From: Janthinobacterium agaricidamnosum NBRC 102515 = DSM 9628
GTDB taxonomy: Bacteria; Pseudomonadota; Gammaproteobacteria; Burkholderiales; Burkholderiaceae_D
Direction of reading: 5' to 3'
NCBI RefSeq assembly: GCF_000723165.1
Contig: NZ_HG322949.1
Span: 503,513-567,512 of the forward strand
DNA: 64,000 nt
In this document: in pieces, positions 56,454 to 64,000 of the stretch
How positions within the stretch are numbered: the stretch's first letter is position 1
Layout: every line of letters starts with the position of its first letter
Notes under the pieces: generated by a model
Seen by the model: only the letters and a program-made list of their open reading frames with translations
Told to the model about the DNA's origin: nothing
Databases searched by the model: none
Translations under genes and position numbers: made by a program

Positions 56454-56750
56454 TGCGTGTCCAGTTTGGCGCGGAAAGCGCAAGCAAATCGTGTTCCAGG
56501 AGTATGTCGACACGATCAGCGCCGGCATCCAGCACGTCCTGGGACTGGACCAGCACATCGCGCGCGTCGCGCAGGCGTCGGCGGTGTGGCCGATCATTGT
56601 AGCATTGATGGCGCTGCGCGGCGTGAGCTTGCTGACGGCGGCGACGATCATGGCCGAAGTGGGCGATCTGACCCGCTTCACCAATGCATCGCAACTGATG
56701 GCTTATCTGGGGCTGGTGCCGTCGGAAATGTCTTGCGGCCCATACCCCGC
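56454..56750 (+). pseudogene. IS110-family transposase, C-terminal fragment
   Basis: Readable: LMALRGVSLLTAATIMAEVG and DLTRFTNASQLMAYLGLVPS, then ES replaced by EM and a break. This is the Transposase_20 domain of IS110. No N-terminal DEDD domain or ends are present. The rest of 56751-56950 shows no gene. Confidence 0.82.
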
Positions 56751-56950
56751 CACTTGGCGACGCGCCTGGGCCGTCGTGGGGCCAGGCACGCCCAAAAAGC
56801 AAACATTGAAGAAAATCATGGACAGGTCAATACCTATCAGGTTCTAAGCTTAATCTAATAAAATCCGCATATCGATATCGGATATGCTTCGTTTGCAAAG
56901 CAATCGGGCCGGCATACAGTGGATCTCCCTGCATTCACTGTTCACAGACC

Positions 56951-57835
56951 ATGTCGGCCGTCCTGAAAACCCCGCTTGCATCATCGTCTTTTCACATTGA
57001 ACCATTCGATGCGCCGCTCGGTGCGCAAATCACCGGTCTCGACCTGGCGCAGCCGCTGGGGTTGAGCGATTTCCAGCGCATCCACCACGCGCACCTGGAT
57101 CACCATGTGCTGGTGTTCCGGGATCAAAAGATTACGCCGCAGCAGCAGATCGATTTCAGCCGCCGTTTCGGCCCGCTGCAAATCCATGTGCTGCGCCAAT
57201 TCCAGTTAAGCAGCCATCCGGAAATCCTGTTGATTTCCAACATCGTCGACAACGGCCAGCCGATCGGGCTTGGCGACGCCGGTCATTTCTGGCATTCGGA
57301 TTTGTCGTACAAGGAAGTGCCCAGCCTCGGTTCGATGTTGCATGCGCAAGAGTTGCCGGAGGAGGGCGGCGATACGCTGTTCGCGAATATGCACCTGGCC
57401 TGGGAAAGCTTGCCGGTGGCGCTGCGTCACGCGGTACGGAATGCGCGCGCCGAACATAGTTATCTGGCGCAATATGCCGAATTGCAGCGCCGTAATCCGT
57501 GGCGTCCCAACCTGAGCCAGGCGCAAATCGACGAGGTCAAGCCGGTGATCCATCCGGTGGTGCGGGTGCATCCGGAAACCGGGCGCCGCGCGCTGTTTGT
57601 CAGCGAGCATTTCACGACCCGCATCGTCGGCTTGCCGGACGATGAAAGCCGCGCCGTGCTCGATGAATTGTTTGCCCACAGCGTCAAGCCCGAGCATATC
57701 TATGTGCACCGCTGGTTGCCGCACGACCTGGTGTTTTGGGATAACCGCTCGCTGATGCACCTGGCGGCCGGTTGTCCGGCCGACCAGCGCTGCAAGCTGT
57801 ACCGTACCACCATCGAAGGTGATGCGCCGTTCTGA
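56951..57835 (+). CDS. TauD/TfdA-family alpha-ketoglutarate dioxygenase
   Basis: 294 residues. HFWHSDLSY holds the His and Asp iron ligands (residue ~112), and LMHLAAGCPADQRCKLYRTT the third His and the ketoglutarate-binding Arg. FRDQKITPQQQIDFSRRFGP is family typical. It oxidises a taurine- or sulphonate-like compound, or another organic substrate. The following genes form an ABC importer of the same family. Confidence 0.9.
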   Translation: MSAVLKTPLASSSFHIEPFDAPLGAQITGLDLAQPLGLSDFQRIHHAHLDHHVLVFRDQKITPQQQIDFSRRFGPLQIHVLRQFQLSSHPEILLISNIVDNGQPIGLGDAGHFWHSDLSYKEVPSLGSMLHAQELPEEGGDTLFANMHLAWESLPVALRHAVRNARAEHSYLAQYAELQRRNPWRPNLSQAQIDEVKPVIHPVVRVHPETGRRALFVSEHFTTRIVGLPDDESRAVLDELFAHSVKPEHIYVHRWLPHDLVFWDNRSLMHLAAGCPADQRCKLYRTTIEGDAPF

Positions 57836-57868
57836 TTTTTCCGCTGTTTTACTTGTCATGGAGTGCCT

Positions 57869-58882
57869 ATGCCGCTGTTTCGATCCCGTCCTGTCCGTAA
57901 CGTCATCGCCAGCCTGGCGTTGATGTGCATGGCGGCATCGGCGCATGCCGAAGGCCGCATCCGCATCGCCGGCCAGCACGGCATTACGTTCATCTTGCTC
58001 AATATCGCGCAAGAGCAAAAGCTGATCGAAAAATACGGCAGGCAGCAGGGCGTGGATGTGAAAGTGGAATGGCTGACCTTGTCTGGCGGCCCGGCCGTCA
58101 ATGACGCGCTGTTGTCCGGCAATATCGATATCGCCGGCGCCGGACTGGGGCCGCTGCTGACCATCTGGGACCGCACCAGGGAGCGCCAGAATGTGCGCGG
58201 CGTCGCGTCGCTGGGCAATTTCCCATACTATCTGATCAGCAATAATCCCAAGGTCAAGACCATCGCCGATTTGAGCGACCAGGACCGCATTGCCTTGCCG
58301 GCGGTATCGGTGTCGGTACAGGCGCGCATCTTGCAAATGGCGGTTGCGAAACAATGGGGCGACAAGGAATTCAAGCGCCTCGACAAGATCACCCAGACCT
58401 TGCCGCATCCGGACGCGGCGGCGGCGGTGATCGCCGGCGGCACCGAACTGACCGGCCACTTCGGCAATTCGCCGTTCCAGGAACAGGAGCTGGCGCACAA
58501 TCCGAGCGCCCACATCATCTTGAATTCCTATGACGTGCAGGGAGGTCCGAGTTCGTCGACCTTGCTGTACGCCGCTGAAAAATACCGCACTGACAATCCG
58601 AAAACCTACCGCGCCTTCATCCTGGCCTTGAACGAAGCGGCGCAATACGCCAGCGCCCATCCGGAAGGCGCGGCCGACATTTATTTGCGCGTGAATAAAA
58701 GCAAGGTGGACCGTAATCTCTTGCTGAAAATCTTCAAGAACCCGCAAGTGCAATTCAAGGTCGCGCCGCAAAACACCTATGGTTTGGCGCAATTCCTGCA
58801 CCGGGTCGGCGCCATTAAAAATTTGCCGGCCGGCTGGCGCGATTATTTCTTCGACGACCCGGCATTGGCCGGAGGAAGTTAA
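57869..58882 (+). CDS. ABC transporter substrate-binding protein (SsuA/TauA-like)
   Basis: 337 residues from the ATG at 57869 (ggag upstream), preceded by an in-frame GTG. Signal peptide VIASLALMCMAASAHAEG. Mature part RIRIAGQHGITFILLNIAQE and IDIAGAGLGPLLTIWD place it among NMT1/SsuA-like periplasmic binders of sulphonates, nitrate or thiamine precursors. The ATPase gene starts at its last base. Confidence 0.88.
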   Translation: MPLFRSRPVRNVIASLALMCMAASAHAEGRIRIAGQHGITFILLNIAQEQKLIEKYGRQQGVDVKVEWLTLSGGPAVNDALLSGNIDIAGAGLGPLLTIWDRTRERQNVRGVASLGNFPYYLISNNPKVKTIADLSDQDRIALPAVSVSVQARILQMAVAKQWGDKEFKRLDKITQTLPHPDAAAAVIAGGTELTGHFGNSPFQEQELAHNPSAHIILNSYDVQGGPSSSTLLYAAEKYRTDNPKTYRAFILALNEAAQYASAHPEGAADIYLRVNKSKVDRNLLLKIFKNPQVQFKVAPQNTYGLAQFLHRVGAIKNLPAGWRDYFFDDPALAGGS

Positions 58883-59739
58883 TGATGAGTACGCCAACCT
58901 TTCAAGTCGTACGCCCGCCGCAAGCCATCCAGCCTTTGCTGCGGGTGCGCAATGTCAGCCTGGAATACCGCAGCCAGGAACGCACCGTGCGCGCCACCCA
59001 CGACGTCAGTTTCGACGTGTACCGGGGCGACCGCTTTGTGTTGCTGGGGCCGTCAGGTTGCGGCAAGTCGTCGCTGCTGAAAGCGGCCGCCGGCTTCATC
59101 GCACCGCAATCGGGCAGCATCGAACTCGACGGCAAGACCGTCAGCAAGCCTGGGCCGGACCGTATCGTTGTGTTCCAGGAGTTCGACCAATTGCCGCCAT
59201 GGAAAACCGTACTGGAAAACGTCATGTTCCCGCTGCTGGCGACCAGGCGGCTGGATACCCGGCAGGCGCGGGAAAGGGCGCGCCACTGGATCAACAAGGT
59301 TGGATTGAAAGGGTTCGAAGACGCCCATCCGCATACTTTGTCGGGCGGCATGAAACAGCGCGTGGCGATTGCCCGCGCGCTGGCGATGCAGCCGGAAGTG
59401 CTGCTGATGGATGAGCCGTTCGCCGCGCTCGATGCCTTGACCCGCCGCAAGATGCAGGAAGAATTGAGCCGGCTGTGGGAAGAGTTGCGGTTTACCTTGC
59501 TGTTCGTCACCCATTCGATCGAGGAAACATTAGTGGTCGGCAACCGCATCTTGCTGCTGTCGCCGCATCCGGGCCGGGTGCGCGCTGAATTGAATAGCCA
59601 CCAGTTCGGTTTGCACAGCGGCGGCGGGGCCGAATTCCAGGCCGCCGCGCAACGCATCCACGGCTTATTGTTTGACGAAGAGAATCATGCTGCAGCGGAT
59701 GTTGCGGCAGCTGCGCCGATTGACCGGGTGGCGGTATGA
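58882..59739 (+). CDS. ABC transporter ATP-binding protein (SsuB/TauB-like)
   Basis: 285 residues. Walker A LLGPSGCGKSSLLKAAAGFI (residue ~54), Q-loop VFQEFDQLPPWKTV, signature LSGGMKQRVAIARALAMQ (~152), Walker B VLLMDEPFAALDALTR, H-loop FVTHSIEE. Operon with the binding protein (overlap of the start) and the permease (ATGA overlap at 59736). Confidence 0.95.
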   Translation: MMSTPTFQVVRPPQAIQPLLRVRNVSLEYRSQERTVRATHDVSFDVYRGDRFVLLGPSGCGKSSLLKAAAGFIAPQSGSIELDGKTVSKPGPDRIVVFQEFDQLPPWKTVLENVMFPLLATRRLDTRQARERARHWINKVGLKGFEDAHPHTLSGGMKQRVAIARALAMQPEVLLMDEPFAALDALTRRKMQEELSRLWEELRFTLLFVTHSIEETLVVGNRILLLSPHPGRVRAELNSHQFGLHSGGGAEFQAAAQRIHGLLFDEENHAAADVAAAAPIDRVAV

Positions 59740-60608
59740 GCTTGTTGCTGGAACCGCCTATCCGCCAGGAATTCGAATATGCCGCGCAGCCGCCGGCCGG
59801 CATCGTCCTGGAAACGCCGCTGCCGGCATTCGAGCGTGTCTGGCAACAGGCATGGCTGAGGAAAACCCTGATCTTGCTGGTGCTGGCCGTGCTGTGGGAA
59901 GTCGCCGCGCGCTGGCAAAACAATGATTTGCTGTTGCCGAGCTTTTTGCAAACGGCCAAAGCGTTCGTGCAGGGTTTAATTAGTGGCGAGCTGACCGGCC
60001 GGGTGCTGATTTCCTTGAACGTGCTGGTGCAGGGTTATGTGCTGGGCGTGCTGGCCGCGTTTGTGCTGACGTCGCTGGCGGTGTCCAGCCGCCTCGGCAG
60101 GGATATGCTGGAAACGCTGACGGCGATGTTCAATCCGCTGCCGGCGATTGCGCTGTTGCCGCTGGCTTTGCTGTGGCTGGGCCTGGGCCGTGCCAGCCTG
60201 ATTTTTGTCATCGTCCATTCGGTGATGTGGCCGCTGGCGCTGAATACCTATGCCGGCTTCCAGAGCGTGCCGGAAACCTTGCGCATGGCGGGCCGCAATT
60301 ACGGCTTGAGCGGCATGCGGCTGGTGTGGCAGATTTTAGTGCCGGGTGCGTTGCCGGCCATCGTTTCCGGCTTGAAGATAGGCTGGGCGTTTGCGTGGCG
60401 CACGCTGATCGCGGCGGAACTGGTGTTCGGCACCACGTCGGGACAGGGCGGCCTGGGCTGGTATATTTTCCAGAACCGCAACGAGCTGTACACCGACAAG
60501 GTCTTCGCCGGCCTGGCGGCCGTGATCCTGATCGGCTTGCTGGTCGAGAATATCGGTTTTCGGACGCTGGAGCGTGTCACCGTGCGGCGCTGGGGCATGC
60601 AGCGCTGA
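59736..60608 (+). CDS. ABC transporter permease (SsuC/TauC-like)
   Basis: 290 residues with about six membrane helices. The EAA-loop region is VPETLRMAGRNYGLSGMRLV, and FGTTSGQGGLGWYIFQNRNE is characteristic of the nitrate/sulphonate permease family. Together with the two upstream genes and the TauD-like dioxygenase it makes a full uptake-and-oxidation module for a sulphonate-like compound. Confidence 0.92.
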   Translation: MSLLLEPPIRQEFEYAAQPPAGIVLETPLPAFERVWQQAWLRKTLILLVLAVLWEVAARWQNNDLLLPSFLQTAKAFVQGLISGELTGRVLISLNVLVQGYVLGVLAAFVLTSLAVSSRLGRDMLETLTAMFNPLPAIALLPLALLWLGLGRASLIFVIVHSVMWPLALNTYAGFQSVPETLRMAGRNYGLSGMRLVWQILVPGALPAIVSGLKIGWAFAWRTLIAAELVFGTTSGQGGLGWYIFQNRNELYTDKVFAGLAAVILIGLLVENIGFRTLERVTVRRWGMQR

Positions 60609-60623
60609 GTGCCTGGAAAAACA

Positions 60624-60697
60624 TCCATGCCTGCGTCGCATTGCCTTGTCGTGCATTTTGTACTGTCTACGGCAATGCGCCTTGCCCTGAACGTTTT
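60624..60697. repeat. intergenic hairpin repeat, copy 1
   Basis: GCATTGCC at 60638 pairs with GGCAATGC at 60671. The segment ending GCGCCTTGCCCTGAACGTTT is shared with a second copy at 62345-62436. It lies between two convergent genes and may terminate both. Confidence 0.7.
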
Positions 60698-60702
60698 GTC
60701 AG

Positions 60703-61587
60703 TTATTCCAGGCTGGCTCGCGCCGCCGCGACGATCTGTTTCGAAATGGCTTCCATGCGCGGCGACTGCACCTTCCAGGTATGCCAGTACAGCGCCACTT
60801 CGGCCGGCTGCGGGACCAGCCGTATCACGTCGCCGCCATTATCCTGCGCCTGCAACAGCAGATCCGGCACCATGCCGTAACCGAGGCCGGCCCGGATCGC
60901 GTTGAAGTGCGAGGGCGCACCCGGGATGTAGTGGCAAGGATACGCGCCTTCCGGCAAGCCCAGCTTTTCCTGTAAAAACGTCGATTGCAAGGTGTCCTTG
61001 TGGGTGTAGGCCACTACCGGCGCCTTGCGCGCGGCCTTGCGCGTCAAGCCGTGCGGCAACCATTGATCGCGGAATGCCGGGCTGGCCACCAGCCAGTAGC
61101 GCATCACGCCCAGCAGCTCGGCGCTGCAGCCGCGCATCGCTTTTGCTTCGCTGCTGATGCAGCCGACCGCCATGCCGGTTTCCAGCAAGGTATACGTGTG
61201 GTCCTGGTCTTCGACGATCAGGTCGAGCAACACTTTTTCGCGTATCAGCAAGGCCGACAGCGCCGGGAAAAACCAGGTGCCGATCGAATCCGCGTTCAGT
61301 GCCAGCACCAGGCTCAGCGGCGCGTCGTGCTGCACCGCCAGATCGGCCGCCAATTCCGTTTCCAGCAGCGCGGCGCGCTTCAGGTATTGCATCAGTCGCT
61401 GCCCCATGCGGGTTGCGCGCGCCGGACGGCTGCGCACGATCAGCGCATTGCCGAGCATGCTTTCCAGCGCCCGCACCCGCTGTGAAATGGCCGGCGAGGT
61501 CAGGTGCAGCCGTAGCGCCGCCTGTTCAAAACTGCCGGTTTCGACCACCGCCCGGAACGCTTCCGTATGCTTGGGATTGAGGTTCAT
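60703..61587 (-). CDS. ArgP/LysG-like LysR-family regulator
   Basis: 294 residues. KHTEAFRAVVETGSFEQAAL and RLHLTSPAISQRVRALESML form the HTH. ALNADSIGTWFFPALSALLI is a diagnostic ArgP/LysG-type segment. Such regulators control amino-acid exporters. It is divergent from the UPF0126 gene at 61720, which may be its target, although the usual partner is LysE/ArgO. Confidence 0.85.
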   Translation of the reverse strand: MNLNPKHTEAFRAVVETGSFEQAALRLHLTSPAISQRVRALESMLGNALIVRSRPARATRMGQRLMQYLKRAALLETELAADLAVQHDAPLSLVLALNADSIGTWFFPALSALLIREKVLLDLIVEDQDHTYTLLETGMAVGCISSEAKAMRGCSAELLGVMRYWLVASPAFRDQWLPHGLTRKAARKAPVVAYTHKDTLQSTFLQEKLGLPEGAYPCHYIPGAPSHFNAIRAGLGYGMVPDLLLQAQDNGGDVIRLVPQPAEVALYWHTWKVQSPRMEAISKQIVAAARASLE

Positions 61588-61719
61588 CGCTGATCTGTAA
61601 AATAAGGAAAATTTATCATTCCATAATAATACTTACTTTAGCTAAATATGATCGTATTGCGGCGCACAATACCGTCTTCAAGGCAGACAGCCTGATTGGT
61701 ATTCACCGGAAGAAACACG

Positions 61720-62343
61720 ATGCTGCTACACACAATTTACCTGGTCGCCATCATCGCCGAGGCGATGTCGGGCGCCATCATGGGCATGCGCCGCGGCATG
61801 GACCTGTTCGGCATCTGCATGATCGGCACCGTCACCGCGCTGGGCGGCGGCACCATCCGCGACCTCTTGCTGGGCCACTATCCGCTGGGCTGGATCGCCC
61901 ATCCGGAATACCTGATGTTCACCATTGGCGCGGCCATCGTGACGGCGCTGGTGGCGCGCCATCTGCACCATTTGCGCAGCGTGTTCCTGCTGGTCGACGG
62001 CCTGGGGCTGGTGGCGTTTTGCGTGATCGGCAGCGACATCGCGCGCGCGGCCGGCATGCATCCGCCGATCGTCGTCTTGGCCGGCATGATCACCGGCGTA
62101 TTCGGCGGCTTGCTGCGCGACATACTGTGCAACCAGATACCGCTGGTGCTGCAGCGCGAGCTGTACGCCACCGTCGCGCTGTTCACCGGCGCGCTGTACG
62201 CCGGCCTGCTGTGGATCGATGTCGAAGCATCGGCGGCGGTGCTGATCTCGCTGCTGGCCGGCCTGGTTTTCCGCCTGCTGGCGCTGCGCTTGCACTGGCA
62301 ATTGCCTAACTTCGACGCGCAGCGCATCCGCGGCTTTGAGTAG
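61720..62343 (+). CDS. UPF0126/TRIC-like membrane protein
   Basis: 207 residues from the ATG at 61720. Seven hydrophobic segments in two repeats, each with a GGGTIRDLLLG / GVFGGLLRDILC motif (RD pair), the signature of the TRIC cation-channel-like (YicG/YadS) family, some of which transport glycine. It is divergent from the ArgP-like regulator. Confidence 0.85.
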   Translation: MLLHTIYLVAIIAEAMSGAIMGMRRGMDLFGICMIGTVTALGGGTIRDLLLGHYPLGWIAHPEYLMFTIGAAIVTALVARHLHHLRSVFLLVDGLGLVAFCVIGSDIARAAGMHPPIVVLAGMITGVFGGLLRDILCNQIPLVLQRELYATVALFTGALYAGLLWIDVEASAAVLISLLAGLVFRLLALRLHWQLPNFDAQRIRGFE

Positions 62344-62344
62344 C

Positions 62345-62436
62345 ACAAAACGTCCATGACGGTCTTGCATTGCCTGGTCGTACGTTCGTACATTCGTACT
62401 GCCTGCGGCAATGCGCCTTGCCCTGAACGTTTTGTT
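62345..62436. repeat. intergenic hairpin repeat, copy 2
   Basis: It has the same design as 60624-60697, with outer arms ACAAAACGT/ACGTTTTGT and inner GCATTGCC/GGCAATGC. It again lies between convergent genes. Confidence 0.7.
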
Positions 62437-62456
62437 CGGCGCTCTTGGTCAGCAGC

Positions 62457-63911
62457 TTAAAGCCCGCCCATGCAAATGTATTTGATCACCAGATAATCGT
62501 CGATCCCGTACGCCGATCCCTCGCGCCCGAGGCCGGATTGCTTGACGCCGCCGAACGGCGCGACCTCGGTGGAAATCAGGCCGGTGTTGATACCGACCAT
62601 GCCGCTTTCCAGTCCCTCCGCGACGCGCCAGATACGGCCGATGTCGCGCGCATAGAAATACGCGGCCAGGCCGAATTCGCTGTCATTCGCCAGTCCGATC
62701 ACTTCATCGTCGGTCTTGAAGCGGAACAGCGGCGCCAGCGGGCCGAAGGTTTCTTCGCTGGCGACCAGCATGTCGGATGTCATTTCCGTCATCACGGTCG
62801 GCTCGAAAAAGCTGTGGCCCAGCGCATGGCGCTTGCCGCCGATGAGCAGCTTGCCGCCTTTCGACAAGGCGTCGGCGATGTGCTGCTCGACCTTGACGAC
62901 GGCCTTTTCCTCGATCAGCGGACCTTGCGTGACACCGTCATCCTGGCCATTGCCGACCTTCAGCTTGCGCACCGCCGCGACCAGCTTGTCGGCGAAGGCG
63001 TCGTACACGCCATCCTGCACATACAGGCGGTTGGCGCACACGCAGGTCTGGCCGGCGTTGCGGTATTTGGATGCGATCGCGCCTTCGACGGCGGCGTCCA
63101 GGTCGGCGTCGTCGAACACGATGAACGGCGCGTTGCCGCCCAATTCCAGCGACAGTTTCTTGATGGTCGGCGCGCATTGCTCCATCAGCGTGCGGCCGAC
63201 GGCGGTCGAGCCGGTGAAGCTCAGTTTGCGCACCGTCGGGTTGCCGGTCATTTCGCCGCCGATGTCGCGCGACGAACCGGTGATCACGCTGAACACGCCG
63301 GCAGGAATGCCGGCCCGTTCGGCCAGCACGGCCAGCGCCAGCGCCGAAAACGGCGTCAGTTCGGCCGGCTTGACGACCATCGGGCAGCCGGCCGCCAGCG
63401 CCGGGCCGGCTTTGCGGGTGATCATCGCGGCCGGGAAATTCCATGGCGTGATCGCGGCGCACACGCCGATCGGCTCCTTGGTGACGACGATGCGCCGGTC
63501 CGGCCACGGCGATTGCAGGGTGTCGCCTGCAACGCGTTTTCCCTGTTCGGCGAACCATTCGATGAACGACGCCGCATACGTCACTTCGCCCTTGGCTTCG
63601 GCCAGCGGCTTGCCCTGTTCGGCGGTCATGATCAGCGCCAGGTCGTCGGCGTTTTCCAGCATCAGTTCACACCAGCGGCGCAGGATCACGCTGCGCTGCT
63701 GCGCGCTTTTCTTGCGCCAGGCCGGCCACGCCGCATTGGCGGCGGCGATCGCGCGCCGGGTTTCTGCCGCGCCCATCACCGGTATCGAACCGATGGTGTC
63801 GCCGGTGGCCGGATTGATCACATTCCTGGCCTGGCCGTGGTCGGCGTGTTGCCATTGGCCGTCGAGATAACATTGCTGGCGCAGCAGCGCCGGATCGTTC
63901 AGATTAAGCAT
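62457..63911 (-). CDS. gabD: succinate-semialdehyde dehydrogenase
   Basis: 484 residues from the ATG at 63911. LELGGNAPFIVFDDADLDAA carries the catalytic Glu, and NAGQTCVCANRLYVQ the catalytic Cys (~290). PWNFPAAMITRKAGPALAAG and GVKQSGLGREGS are ALDH/GabD-type. It oxidises succinate semialdehyde to succinate with NAD(P)+. The 89 bases after its start show no other gene. Confidence 0.93.
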   Translation of the reverse strand: MLNLNDPALLRQQCYLDGQWQHADHGQARNVINPATGDTIGSIPVMGAAETRRAIAAANAAWPAWRKKSAQQRSVILRRWCELMLENADDLALIMTAEQGKPLAEAKGEVTYAASFIEWFAEQGKRVAGDTLQSPWPDRRIVVTKEPIGVCAAITPWNFPAAMITRKAGPALAAGCPMVVKPAELTPFSALALAVLAERAGIPAGVFSVITGSSRDIGGEMTGNPTVRKLSFTGSTAVGRTLMEQCAPTIKKLSLELGGNAPFIVFDDADLDAAVEGAIASKYRNAGQTCVCANRLYVQDGVYDAFADKLVAAVRKLKVGNGQDDGVTQGPLIEEKAVVKVEQHIADALSKGGKLLIGGKRHALGHSFFEPTVMTEMTSDMLVASEETFGPLAPLFRFKTDDEVIGLANDSEFGLAAYFYARDIGRIWRVAEGLESGMVGINTGLISTEVAPFGGVKQSGLGREGSAYGIDDYLVIKYICMGGL

Positions 63912-64000
63912 GGCGGGTTTCCCTTGGGCGCTAAAGTGTAGGCACATACTAGTCCTTTTTAGCGCCCGCACGATAGCCGCCGGCGTCGGCTACTTACATG

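Overview
The window looks like a chromosome segment of a betaproteobacterium of the Oxalobacteraceae (Janthinobacterium/Duganella/Massilia type). This is inferred from the high G+C of the core genes, the protein sequences of the grpE-dnaK-dnaJ cluster and the nadK-recN-hemH neighbourhood; no database was searched. The most important feature is a roughly 19 kb, lower-G+C island (18774-37768) that is a Tn7-like transposon loaded with antiphage-type genes.

Layout. 1-12 kb: core metabolic and transport genes (LysR regulators, a dicarboxylate/amino-acid symporter, a secreted alpha/beta hydrolase followed by a porin, an EamA exporter, an AraC regulator, recQ-uppP, an MFS transporter with a DeoR regulator). 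12.3-18.3 kb: a cysteine-cluster protein, an oxidative-stress-like operon (exported catalase-family peroxidase, ECF sigma, ZAS-type anti-sigma, cytosolic catalase-family peroxidase), RidA, a LysR regulator, a 158-bp MITE with a 3-bp target duplication, and a secreted alpha/beta hydrolase.

18.8-37.8 kb: the Tn7-like element. Four left-end repeats (18774-18905) face several inverted right-end repeats (37604-37768). The transposition operon tnsA-tnsB-tnsC-tniQ lies at 25184-20432 on the minus strand. Cargo includes a DEDD-type exonuclease; an ABC-three-component (ABC-3C) defence operon (DUF4297-like nuclease, middle component, DUF3732-like ATPase) with a LexA-type SOS box upstream; an unknown two-TM protein; a Septu-like ATPase/HNH pair (PtuAB type); and a 1019-residue SF2 helicase with a possible C-terminal nuclease. 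A third transposon-end-like repeat at 33859 cuts off an IS5-family transposase fragment, so the helicase gene lies between two end-like sequences. Scars of IS5 and IS21 elements separate the modules.

37.8-54.3 kb: core genes tetR, pcm-rhodanese-tolC, a GNAT gene, gloA, OsmC, a sorbosone dehydrogenase-like protein, SOS-box-preceded nadK-recN, hemH, a sigma32-preceded grpE-dnaK-dnaJ cluster and a beta-carbonic anhydrase. 54.4-56.9 kb: a scrapyard of IS3 and IS110 remnants around a lipoprotein GH19 chitinase. 56.9-64 kb: a TauD-like dioxygenase with a complete TauABC-like ABC importer, an ArgP/LysG-like regulator divergent from a UPF0126 (TRIC-like) membrane protein, and a GabD-type succinate-semialdehyde dehydrogenase.

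How it works together (inference): the island is a mobile defence package. The SOS box before the ABC-3C operon has the same 7-bp arms as the one before nadK-recN, which suggests that the host LexA regulon controls part of the acquired defence cargo.
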